A DNA stretch of 64,000 nucleotides from Gamsiella multidivaricata (lineage: Eukaryota; Mortierellomycota; Mortierellomycetes; Mortierellales; Mortierellaceae). Location: contig NW_026251774.1 in assembly GCF_025024155.1 (NCBI RefSeq), positions 124,001-188,000 of the forward strand. Direction: 5' to 3'. A program made the position numbers and the translations under genes. Numbering within the stretch: the stretch's first letter is position 1; each line of letters begins with the position of its first letter. Below the pieces are notes generated by a model that was given only the letters and a program-made list of their open reading frames with translations, searched no databases and was not told where the DNA came from. Of this stretch, positions 39,746-49,375 are shown one piece after another.

Positions 39746-41089
39746 CTAGTTTAAATACTTCTGGATCCTTATCAGATAGTACTCCTCAATCTCCTTGATC
39801 ATCCTAGCATCAGCACTCGTAATAAAGCAAAACACCCGGTTCCTGTACGTCCTCTGATTAATCCTCCGGATGTAATCCTCCTTCAGTGGCATATCGTAGT
39901 TGATCGTCGCCGTCACGCCCTGCTGCAGATTCAGTCGCCGGTTGTCCTCTAGATCCGTGGAAACCAAAAGTGCGGCCCATGCAGCTCGAGCCTTCTTTAG
40001 AACTAACTGCCGCTCCTCTTCTTCCATATCCCCATAAATCGCCAACGCCGTGAAGTTGTTTGCTCGCAGTTGTGCCACTAACCAATCGACCATCCTTGGA
40101 GTGCTGCAGTAAACCACCGCGTGAAGCGCCGTCATGTGGAGATTCAGCAACGTATAAAGTTTCCGTTCTTCATTCACGACATCGATATAGAAATGCTTTG
40201 TCCGCTCTAACAATACCTCGTCCCTCGAGACTAAGAACCGCACTGGATCCCTCATGCACCGGGCCACCAATTTCATCACATTCTCGGGCATGGTCGGGCA
40301 CATGAGCACGATCTGTATCCCAAGACGGAGTTTCGCGAGTAGATCGCATATTTGGTCGATCAAGAATCTTTCCAGCAGTTCGTCTGCCTCATCCAAGATC
40401 AGCATCTTGACCGAATCCGTCTTGAGTGCTCCTCGACAGATCATGTCATAAACACGGCCGGGCGTTCCAACCACCACCTGGGCCCCCTGAGCCAGATTAG
40501 CCATGCACTCGGGTATTCTGGTTCCTCCGATGCAGACCTGACACTCCACTGACATAAACTTTCCCAGCGCCTCCACGACTCTCATAGTCGCTTGTGCCAA
40601 TTCACGGGTGGGGACAATCACCAATGCCTGACATTGGGAATTGGTCAAATCGAGCTTATTGAGCATAGAAATTATGGAGGCGATGGTTTTTCCTGTTCCG
40701 GCATGGTCGTGGATAATGACATCGTGACTCTTGAGGATGGGCAAGAAGGAACGCCTCTGGGTCGCGAAGGGCTGTTCGAAGCTGGAGATAATCGGAAGTG
40801 CGGAATCCATGGTTATATCAATGACCCCAAAGATGTCACCTACATTCATTATGATTACTCTGCTTCAATACAGGGATATTTGGTCATACCCATAGGCAAG
40901 GATGCCCTGAAGGAGCTCTGGGCTGAGATTCATGTCTTCGAAGTTGTTGGCCACCATGGTCTATGGGATCATAAGGAAAAAAAAAAAACACATTAGGTCA
41001 AGCTAGCCGAGCTGCTGTCGCTGCCACCGGTTCCTTAGTCATACTTCAGTCTCATCATTCAAAGGCTGAGGTCCATCGGGGGTAGTCAT
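39746..41089 (-). CDS. eIF4A-like protein B (second RecA domain degenerate)
   Basis: Exons 41089-41045, 40960-40890 and 40781-39746 (introns 84 and 108 nt) splice in frame to 383 aa. The first RecA domain is canonical: a Q-motif-like GFEQPFATQR, motif I AGTGKT (66-71), PTRELA, GG, TPGR and DEAD (169-172). From motif III onward it degenerates: SAT is CPT (200-202), FCN is YCSTPRMVDWL, the TDVxARGID block is TDLEDNRRLN, and HRIGRxGR is RRINQRTYR (344-352). It may bind ATP but lacks the arginine finger needed for coupled hydrolysis. The second intron sits at the same site and phase as in its neighbours (after AYG, phase 2). Collinearity with eIF4A to the end argues against a hidden frameshift. 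Confidence 0.9.
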
Positions 41090-41202
41090 GGTGCAAGTGA
41101 GAGTGACAAAGAGAAGAAAAGTGAAGTGAAAGGTGAAATTGCAGGAATTCCTCCCTCAGGTGTTCAAAAGTGGCTGCGCCGCATTTTCGCGGACTAAAGT
41201 TT

Positions 41203-42552
41203 TTATTTGTTGGGAATAAAAAGGTTGGAGGCCTGTTCGTAGTAAACGCGTATATTCGCGGATAAGTTGATAAGCCGGATCGAAAAGCGCTGCTCAATGC
41301 CACCAAAGATCTTCTTGTCACCCATGGTAGCAAAATTGATCACCACGTCCTTGCGATCCGATTGGTCTCCAAGACCGATACGGTAAGTGTACTTGTGCTA
41401 GAAGGTAGGTCGTAATTGATGACCAAGGACACCTTCGGAGCGTAGTTAAGGTGAGCTAGCGCGTTCGTCGAGACCAACACTTTAAACCCACGATTGAAGA
41501 CCATCAAAGTCGTAGCCCGCATATCCCTACACATCTCACCATGGATCGCCAAAGCCTCGATCCCACTTGATTGCAGCATCTCCGCCAGCCAGTCCACGGT
41601 TCTGCGGCTATTGCAGAGGACACCCGCCTTCTCATAGACCGCTTTCCTGAGGAGCTCGCGCAGCAGTCCGAGCTTATCCTCTTCCATGCCAGCCGCCACT
41701 ACTGACCTATCCTCTGTTACCGAAATCCGAACGAGGTCTTGTATGAACTTGGTCCTCAGCTTCTCCACACCCACGGGCAAACTGGAGGACAGGAGTACAG
41801 TCTGGATGTCCTCGTGAAGTTTTTTTAAACAAACCGTGGACCTGATACCTGAACCCGTTTGCGAGTATCTCGTCCACGCCGTCCAGTACCAGCATCTTGA
41901 TGAAATCTCGATCATGTGCATCATAGAAGAGACCTCACGGGGAGTACCAGCCACCACATGGGCTGGCTGACAACATCGTTCTTGTTCGATCCTTTAATAT
42001 AAACCTGGCATCTAACACCCATGAACACGCCCAGTACCAACAACCCCTTCTGGATAAGGAGCGCCAAATCGCTCGTGGACGTGATGATCAATGCTTGCGG
42101 AACAGGATTTGGGGCATCGAGCGCCTGCAGAACCGGTATAATAAGCGCACCTGTCTGCCCAAACCTCAAGGACACTTCGGCGATCACACTTCCTCTTCGA
42201 ATAGCGGATTGAATGATCCTTTTCTCGACGTATGAGAGTGGCCCCAGTTTAGTCATTCGGATAGTGAGAGAAGATGGGCGGTACTGGGGATATTAATTCC
42301 GGGGTTCAATTGCGACCAGTCTGGTAGGCCTACCCACAGTTTTTGATACTGCGAAGCAACTCTCTTTCCAGCCTCATGCCTTCGTATTTTTCGGCAGGCA
42401 TGTCCTGATCGGACTAGAAGAAGCGGTGTCAAGAGGTGTATCGAGGATGTAAGAAACAATCCGTCAAACTTCGCCTTGGTCTCAGCGAGAGGTCTTTCGT
42501 TCTATCAGCATGAACAACTTACCACTGAACCTCGATGGCGTCTGCGACTCAT
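41203..42552 (-). pseudogene. eIF4A-like copy C, frameshifted
   Basis: The first two exons look normal: 42552-42523, and 42413-42334, which at 80 nt has the same length and phase as exon 2 of copy A (SDQDMPAEKYEGMRLEREL...KNCG). The acceptor expected before CTGGGGCC is AA instead of AG (42249-42250). In the body, alignment to eIF4A needs frame changes near 41960, near 41900, at the A-run at about 41821-41827 and near 41400. Motifs are also lost: LRFGQT for motif I, STSDLA for PTRELA, TPRE for TPGR, DGVD for DEAD, SSS for SAT, and YRIGLGDQ for HRIGRxGR. VLCNSRRTVDWL and [10 protein letters not shown] remain recognisable. It lies 113 nt upstream of copy B and 176 nt downstream of copy D. Confidence 0.88.
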
Positions 42553-42728
42553 GATTGTGAAAAGATTATAAAGATAAGATACGGATTGAAGATGTAAAAT
42601 GAGAGGGGGCCTTTGAACGCTCTTTTTTATATCCGAGTTCGTGCCCATTTTGTGGTAAAGGAAGATTCTGCTGGGGGCTACTTGACAGCTTCGTGTTTTA
42701 TTATCCCGTTCAATCATCGTAGTAAAAA

Positions 42729-44881
42729 CTAGTTGACTATGAACTCTGCAATGTTCGCCTATATTCACATAGTTAAAGATAACGTGGTGGGTCTGTTAGA
42801 ACGTGCATAAACCACATAACATCCACAAAAAGCAAGAAACTCTCCCCCCCCCCATGGACCCAGTGTCAAAAATGATGTTCCAACTTACCGGCATATCATC
42901 AATTGTCGTCCGGTAATGTTGCTGAATCGCCCTCAGAGCCTGGCCCTCGCCCTTATGCCCATCGAGCAGCGTCACCTTGGCCCCGACTCTTCCTTTCGAC
43001 CGATCGATCCATTTCACACTAACCAGTTGACAAACAGAGCAGAACAAAGGTAAGGATGTTAGGAGACTAGTTGCTTGAGCATAGCATATAAGGGGAAAAA
43101 CGAAAGGAGAAAACTTATTCTTGAGTCATATCTTGCATGCTGCTTACCGAGGAATGTAATTGCCAATGCTCGGGACCTCGAAGCTGACAACCAGTGGGAC
43201 CGCCAAGATCTCGAGATCCTTGGCGGCTTCGTCCGTCAGAATAAGATAAAGTGGCGGAGCCGAGACCCGGAACCGTCCTATGGCGGCTTTCCTCGTTGTC
43301 ATATCCATGTCTGAGTACTAAAGAGAAAAAATAAATAAAAAGTTGAAGAGCAGGTTAATATCAATAATGAGGCAAACAACCACACCTTGGAACGTGGAAA
43401 TGAAATTGCACCGGGGCAGAGAAAAGGATGTGCAGATGCGAAACATAGACTTACTAAAGGTATGGCAAATCCTTTGCGCTCACGGATCTTTCGCACCACT
43501 CGATCGACCGTCTCATCCTTGTTGCAGAATACAACCGCACGATTTGCTCCGCTATCCTCCAGCAGCTCACAGAGCAGCTCCAGTTGCCACACTTCATCGT
43601 CCACTGTCATGTACTTGAAAAACTGAAGGATGCCCTTTAATGCCAACTCGTGTCCCTTCACCAGTGCCTTGGTTGGCTGTGTCATATACTGTGCTACATG
43701 GTCCAGGACATGCGAAGGAACCTCGGTCGAGAAGAATAAGAGCTGAGGCTGATTGGGGATAAGATGAGAAGTTGAGGTCCCGAATGATGAGCATGACGAT
43801 AAGGATGACAATGATGATGTAGAGCTCTGTGATGTTGAGCCTGGGGTGCCAGGTATGGATCGTGGTCGTGCTTCGGAGGGACTGGAGCCTATAATCCGCC
43901 CGTTCAGGGCTGCTACGGCCTTTGACACTGGGGAGGTAGGTCCCGAATTTGGTGGTGAAATCATTGAATCCGCTGCTGAAGACCCCGGTACGGTACCATT
44001 GGCGGCAGGATCCCGTACCATAGAGAGCAAACTGACGGTGGCCTCCTTCAAAGGGGACGCCAGAAGAATGTCCGCGTTTTCCAGGACCATAGCCTTGAGC
44101 GCAGAAAGGCTGATCTGCTTCGATCTGATCAGGCTGAGGACCTTTCCTGGCGTTCCAATCACGACATGGGCTGCAATGACTGGTGGTGGTTCCACATGTG
44201 CGGATCCCCGGCCGTTTTTGCTGGGATGCTCCACGATATTGACCTGAGTTGAAGACATGGTTCCCAATGATAGTGTGGCGTTACTTCCATCTGCGCAAAT
44301 CAAGCACGAGATCGTTGGCATAAAGCGGGCAAGCGCCAGCAACACTCGCTGGACGTGCTGACACAAGTCGTGGTTGGAGCACAGGATGAGCAGCTGCGGA
44401 TGGATCGAGGTTGCGGGGAGGGTCAGAAAGTTTAGTAATGGGATGGCGTAGGTCAATGTTTTGGTAACCTCTGGTTTCGCCTGAGTTAGGACGTCGTGTC
44501 TAGTCATGATCATTGGGATTCCGCGTTGCTGTAGGATGGAGGGCATTTTCAGGCTAGTCAATGTGCACATAAAAGACGAAGGATATTTAGATACGTTATC
44601 GGGGTCAAATGCACGCCTTTATCCATCCGACCGCACTGATAAAAGAATGTCTTCAAAGCGAGTCCATACCCGTATGCGTAGATGCCTCGCAAGAGCTCAG
44701 GGGTCAAGCCTAATTTGCTGAAACAGTCTGTAGTCTCCATCTTCTCAACTTGAGCGGCGACCATGGGTGTAGGCGATTTGATGCTGAAGGTGGACTTTCC
44801 TGTATCCTTGCCCACTGACGGATGTAGAATTACGCCCTGCGTATTACCCCTAAGCGCTTGCTGAACAACATCAATGAGCAT
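42729..44881 (-). CDS. eIF4A-like protein D (all ATPase motifs lost, with insertions)
   Basis: Five exons (44881-44670, 44553-43455, 43317-43148, 43018-42889, 42758-42729) join in frame to 546 aa; the four introns are 116, 137, 129 and 130 nt. The eIF4A scaffold is followed from FSKLGLTPELLRGIYAYG to the C-terminal MPANIAEFIVN. Motif I is AKPEVTKT, PTRELA is CSNHDLC, TPGR is TPGK, DEAD is ENAD (229-232), SAT is STE (346-348), FCN is kept, and the TDVxARGID and HRIGRxGR blocks are replaced (TDEAAKDLEI; RVKWIDRSKGRVG). Two insertions, about 40 residues before TPGK and about 85 S/T/P/G-rich residues between ENAD and STE, lengthen it. The ATG at 44881 is the first in frame; a later one beginning MVAAQVEK is possible. 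An open frame across five exons suggests selection for a non-catalytic role. Confidence 0.85.
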
Positions 44882-45110
44882 TAATACACTATGTCTCTAC
44901 AAAAAATCAAAGAAATTTCCGCAGGGCATATCCAGCTTACAGTGTAGCGATCTTTAACGCTGGTTTGTGTTGGGATATGGAGTTCCGAGTTGCTTCTAGA
45001 TTCTGTTTGCAAGGATCGACGCTATGGAGATATGGAGGCACGGCATAAACATTGATTGCTCTGTTAAATATGCATGTGAGCAAGGTGACGTAGCAAACAT
45101 TTTAATGGGC

Positions 45111-45980
45111 TCAAGCTGGTCGCCTTACGTTCGGTACACTGCTCTTCGTCAAATACGTATCCGAGATGATGCTGCTGGCCACAGAGGATGGTCGAGAACC
45201 CTCGGTCACGTTCGGCGAGGTGGACGATCGCCAAAATGGGGGTATATTATTGTTGCTCTGACCATTCATAGCGGCGAGAATAGAGCTTTGACTGGAAGAG
45301 GCCGAGAGCATAGGCGTGGACGGACTCTGGGGAGTGCTGGGTTTGGTGATAGCAATTGGGAACTTTGTGGGCAGTTGGGTTGTCTCGACCGTGATGGTGT
45401 GCGGTACTCGCTCCGCTTCTGGTAGTTGTGGAGTCGCACTCCGCACCGAGCCGATGGTTGTGGAAGTCAGCTCTGTGATCGTCCTGAGCTCATGCTTTTC
45501 TCCTACAGGCGAATCCTGCTTCCTACGTCGGTAGGTCGATGATCCCTCGGACGAAGTGTTGTCCTCGTCAATAACCTGGTCCTGCAAGCTAGTCTGTCCT
45601 TGCTTTATAGCCTTTTGCTGCTGTTGTTGCTTTTCAGATTCACTGCCACTTCCTGCACCGCCACCCCCTGAGGCACGTTTCTGGCTCAGGATCCGGGCCA
45701 ATGCCTTGGTTTCGTCCTTGACAGTCGAGGGTTTTCGTTGCATCAGAGACCGAATGCTGTCTCGACGGGATGCTGCAGTATTCTTGTCCTTATCGTTGAC
45801 ATTTGACCATGGGTCCACATCCAGATAGTTGAGTTCCTCCTCTACGTCCTCGGCCTCCTGCTGCTCCACAAGGACGGCGATGCCCTCGCTCAGGACCTTG
45901 ACTTCGGCAGTGATCTGCTTGAGCAGCGACTGGACATGGCTCAGCGATATGGACAGTTCAGCGAGAGTTGGTTGGGACAT
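45111..45980 (-). CDS. Coiled-coil hypothetical protein
   Basis: A single exon of 289 aa. I chose the ATG at 45980 (MSQPTLAELSISL...), because the open frame upstream to 46310 is CT-rich and looks like 5' UTR. Residues 5-50 form a heptad-like coiled coil (LSHVQSLLKQITAEVKVLSE) followed by an acidic stretch and a DVDPWS motif; the rest is disordered, with S/T/P-rich segments and a short Q-run. No domain was recognised. It might be a small adaptor or scaffold subunit. It lies 229 nt upstream of eIF4A-like gene D, on the same strand; no functional link is shown. Confidence 0.65.
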   Translation of the reverse strand: MSQPTLAELSISLSHVQSLLKQITAEVKVLSEGIAVLVEQQEAEDVEEELNYLDVDPWSNVNDKDKNTAASRRDSIRSLMQRKPSTVKDETKALARILSQKRASGGGGAGSGSESEKQQQQQKAIKQGQTSLQDQVIDEDNTSSEGSSTYRRRKQDSPVGEKHELRTITELTSTTIGSVRSATPQLPEAERVPHTITVETTQLPTKFPIAITKPSTPQSPSTPMLSASSSQSSILAAMNGQSNNNIPPFWRSSTSPNVTEGSRPSSVASSIISDTYLTKSSVPNVRRPA

Positions 45981-47150
45981 GGGTATATGGTGGAATTGGG
46001 AAGAGAATTGGGGGTGGATGGGATTCGGAATGAGGAGTGAGGAATGAGAATACGGGGAATGAGAATACGAATAAGAGAGAAGAAAGGAGGGGCGGGGTCG
46101 ACAAAGGGCACAGGGGGTCATACAACTTGTGCCTACTTTTTTGAAAAAAGGAGGCGGGCCTATGATCAGCTGTCTAATATACACAATACGACAATGATGA
46201 TAACATCCACGCGTGCGCCCCGTTGTTTGTACCTGACCGAGGGTCGACACCCAATGGCAGACAGGCCTTTGGAGAGGGGTCTGCAACGAAACCCCAGAGG
46301 AGGGCCTCAAACGAGCACCGCATCCAAGGCAGCCAACAGGGCTGTCGGAGATCTGTGGCAGTCAGTCTATCTTTAAGATGCCGCCCCGCACGGTTCCTGG
46401 AATCGAAAATCAATCTGGAACCAAGGGGAGAGGGAGGGAGAGGCAGGAATGTTTCACAGCGGACGCGATGCTCCCTGCAGCCAATCAGCACAGTGACGGT
46501 TGGGGCCTACTCAACTCGCGTAATAAAGACCGGTTTACTTTACACAAATACAAATTGCATCAATGCTTGCATTATTTCTAGAAGAATTACGCGCGCATAT
46601 GGCTGAAGCCAGGAAGAAGTGGAAGGTGGTTCCACATTAGTCTAAAATGAAAATAGTTCGAAAAAGGGCTCATCAATGTCGTGTGGTTTACGTGCCTAAG
46701 AGTCTGAAAGGACAGGAATGGGCGCATCCTAATACGCAAAAGAGTCTAGAGTGCCGATTACTACAGATATCATATGCTATGGAAATGTGGAAAACGACAG
46801 CAGCTCTAGGAATGGAATAAAAAATGCATGACGTCCATGAATGCAAGAAAGAAAGAGAGAAAGAAAGAGGGCGCCATGCTAAGGTTGGTTGAAAAACGCA
46901 CAGTCGAGACAACGCGTTGCTGTGTACATAGCACCAAGTGCCCAAGTAAAGTGAATGAACATGTAAGTTCCTGGCGAAGGGAGAAAGAAACCAGGCTATG
47001 GTCCATCGCGAGCTTGAGAGTCATCGCTTCTAGTGTTTCCATGGTCCTGATCTCCGTCAAGAGCGTCTTCATTACTTGACACACGACCTTGCAAACCCAA
47101 GTGGCTTTGTGCCCCCTTATAGCTGTCTGCTTCCTGATAAGCACCCGTAT
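45981..47150. other. Intergenic region
   Basis: No gene was supported. The left part is the CT-rich (on the minus strand) leader of the coiled-coil gene; the right part is the 3' flank of the zinc-binding protein gene. Confidence 0.4.
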
Positions 47151-49375
47151 TCACCCATGCGTACAGCTGTAGAACGACGTTGCTGGCTGTAAAGCGACGG
47201 ACTGAAGGGGTGTTTCCAAGGACACACGGCCACGAGCAGGCTTGACTTGATTGAAAGGAATGTTGCCAGCTTTTTCAGAGGTATTGTATGGGTAAGGGTG
47301 TCCATACGGGTATTCGACCTGTGCCAATGATAGACAATGCATAGGATGACGGTTATGAAGGATATGTCCATTGGGATGATGCATTGTCGCGGCAGGAAGA
47401 ACCTCTGACCCAGAAGATATAGAGTAATTCTGTGAAGGATACCCATGAGTGTGTTGAGGAGAATGAGTTTGATGTTGCTGTTGCTGTTGTTGCTGGTACT
47501 GCTGGTGTTGCTGGCGAGTCAATTGAAGACCCGAATGCTGGAATTGCCCTCGCATCGAATCAAAGGGCAAGAGCTGTCGGACATCTTGAGAGGCCCCCAC
47601 TAGACCACTAGGGCTGCAATCATTACCAGGGTTGTCATCCCTGGTTTGCTCAGCGTGTCCATATCTGCGCAATGGTTGGCTAAACAGTCCGGTACTACGA
47701 CTCATAGCGCGTTCTATGTGTCCATGATCCCTAAAATCGTCGTCCTCTTCCATGGCATCATCATCATAGTCCACATCATGTCCTTGGTCGTCCTCGTTGC
47801 TCCTGCTCTCACCCCTACCAAATGTATCTGGATAAACGAGCGAGCTGCGATTTGAAGGCTGTAGAGGAACGTCAGACTGAGTCATAATGGAACCAGCGCG
47901 GTAATGTCCTTGATGGGATAGTAACGAAGAGTCATTATGGTGTCGTCCATGAAGCCCTTCAGACTGCAGCCTTTGTTGGTCAAGTTGGGTAGAACATTCA
48001 GGGCGGGAACGGGCCTTGCGCTGCTGTTGCTGAAGATTAAGACTATGGGGTCTACCTTGTATATGTCGCTCCTGTTGTTGGCTCAAATATTCACCCTCTG
48101 ACTGACTGTGGTTCTGCATCAAGCGTTGTCCTTGCTGCTGCTGCTGCTGCTGCTGTTGTTGCTGTTGTTGCCAATGGTGCTCTGAGCTGCTATCCGCGGC
48201 ATTTCGGGAGTGCAATTCCGATCGAGAATCAGTTGTAGATAACTGGCTAGACGTGTCATAACTAGAACTATTTTCCAAAGCCGATGGAGCTCTTTGTAGA
48301 CTGTGGCGCCGACTTGAGCAGAGCGGACATTGTCTGACAAAGCGAGCGATAAGTTCTTTCGGAACCCAAGAGTAGTGCTGTCGTATCTATGAAGCAAAGC
48401 GAAAGAGTTGTTGATATCAGTGATACCAGAAAGTACAAAGGCTATTGAACAAAAAGACTTAAGATACGATACCTCAGCAGATGTTTTGTCTCGGCCTCCA
48501 TGGGAGCTTTTGCGATGGCAATAGATAAGAACATCGTATAGACATTCTTTGGTTGCTACCGGCTTTCCTCCATGACAAACGATGTGGTGCGTCTCCACTG
48601 TTGACAGAGTGAACATTTTCTTGGCCCAAAAGCGAAACTGAGCTGTTGAGACCTGGGTATTCTTTGGCTGGAGCAAGACCATCAGGATTTGTTGGTACAT
48701 GCTGTTCGTGAGCAGTGCTTTCTCTCTCTTTTTCGGCGAAAGCGATAGCAGGTATTCCTCTGCCAGCATGGAAAACTCTTCCTCGGAGATGAAATTTCTA
48801 GAGAGGGTTTCTTGTGCGCTCAGGGGACGAGACGGTCGCCGGAGTGTACGAGATGCCGTCTGCTCGTCTTCCAAAGGTTCTTGTTCCATATTCTCGATCA
48901 AGACTAGCTTATCGTCCTCCTCATGGCTTTGCTCATACTCGGACGGATGACGTCGGAACCGCTGTTGATGTTGCTGACCCTGAGGGTGAAGCCCTAGCTG
49001 CTGACACTGCTGGTGGTGTTGCTGGCATCGGTGCTGTGCTTGCTGATGAAAGCGTGGTGCCGAAGCGTAATGGGATCCCGCCAATAAAGTCGACTCTTGA
49101 CTTGTTCTTGGGGATTGTTGTGAAGTGCTTTTGTCCTGCTGCTCCTCGTAGACTTTAAAACTGGAGTGATTGTATGGAGAGATGAGCGAGGAGGAGCCAG
49201 TGGCACTAACAAAAAATCTGTCGCGAGAAATCGCGAGTGCCGAAAGATAAAGATGAGAACCACTGGACTGTGAGCTCGACCCTTCTTTTGAAAACGGTCT
49301 TATCGGCTGGTTGCTTTTCTCTTTGTTGGATCCTGAACGGTTGGGCTCTGTGTCGGAGTGATTAGTTGTATTCAT
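47151..49375 (-). CDS. Protein with integrase-type H2C2 zinc-binding domain
   Basis: Two exons, 49375-48473 and 48386-47151 (intron 86 nt, phase 0), give 712 aa. The folded core, about residues 224-326, contains QFRFWAKKMFTL, HHIVCHGGKPVATKECLYDV and the zinc ligands His287, His292, Cys321 and Cys324 (H-x4-H-x28-C-x2-C; YSWVPKELIARFVRQCPLC). This is the HHCC module of retroviral/Gypsy integrases, found without a catalytic domain in a family of fungal nuclear proteins; domestication from a retroelement is the usual explanation. Flanking regions are Gln/His/Ser-rich, including a run of 13 Gln, and an acidic segment of D and E follows. A role in transcription is plausible but unproven. Confidence 0.8.
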
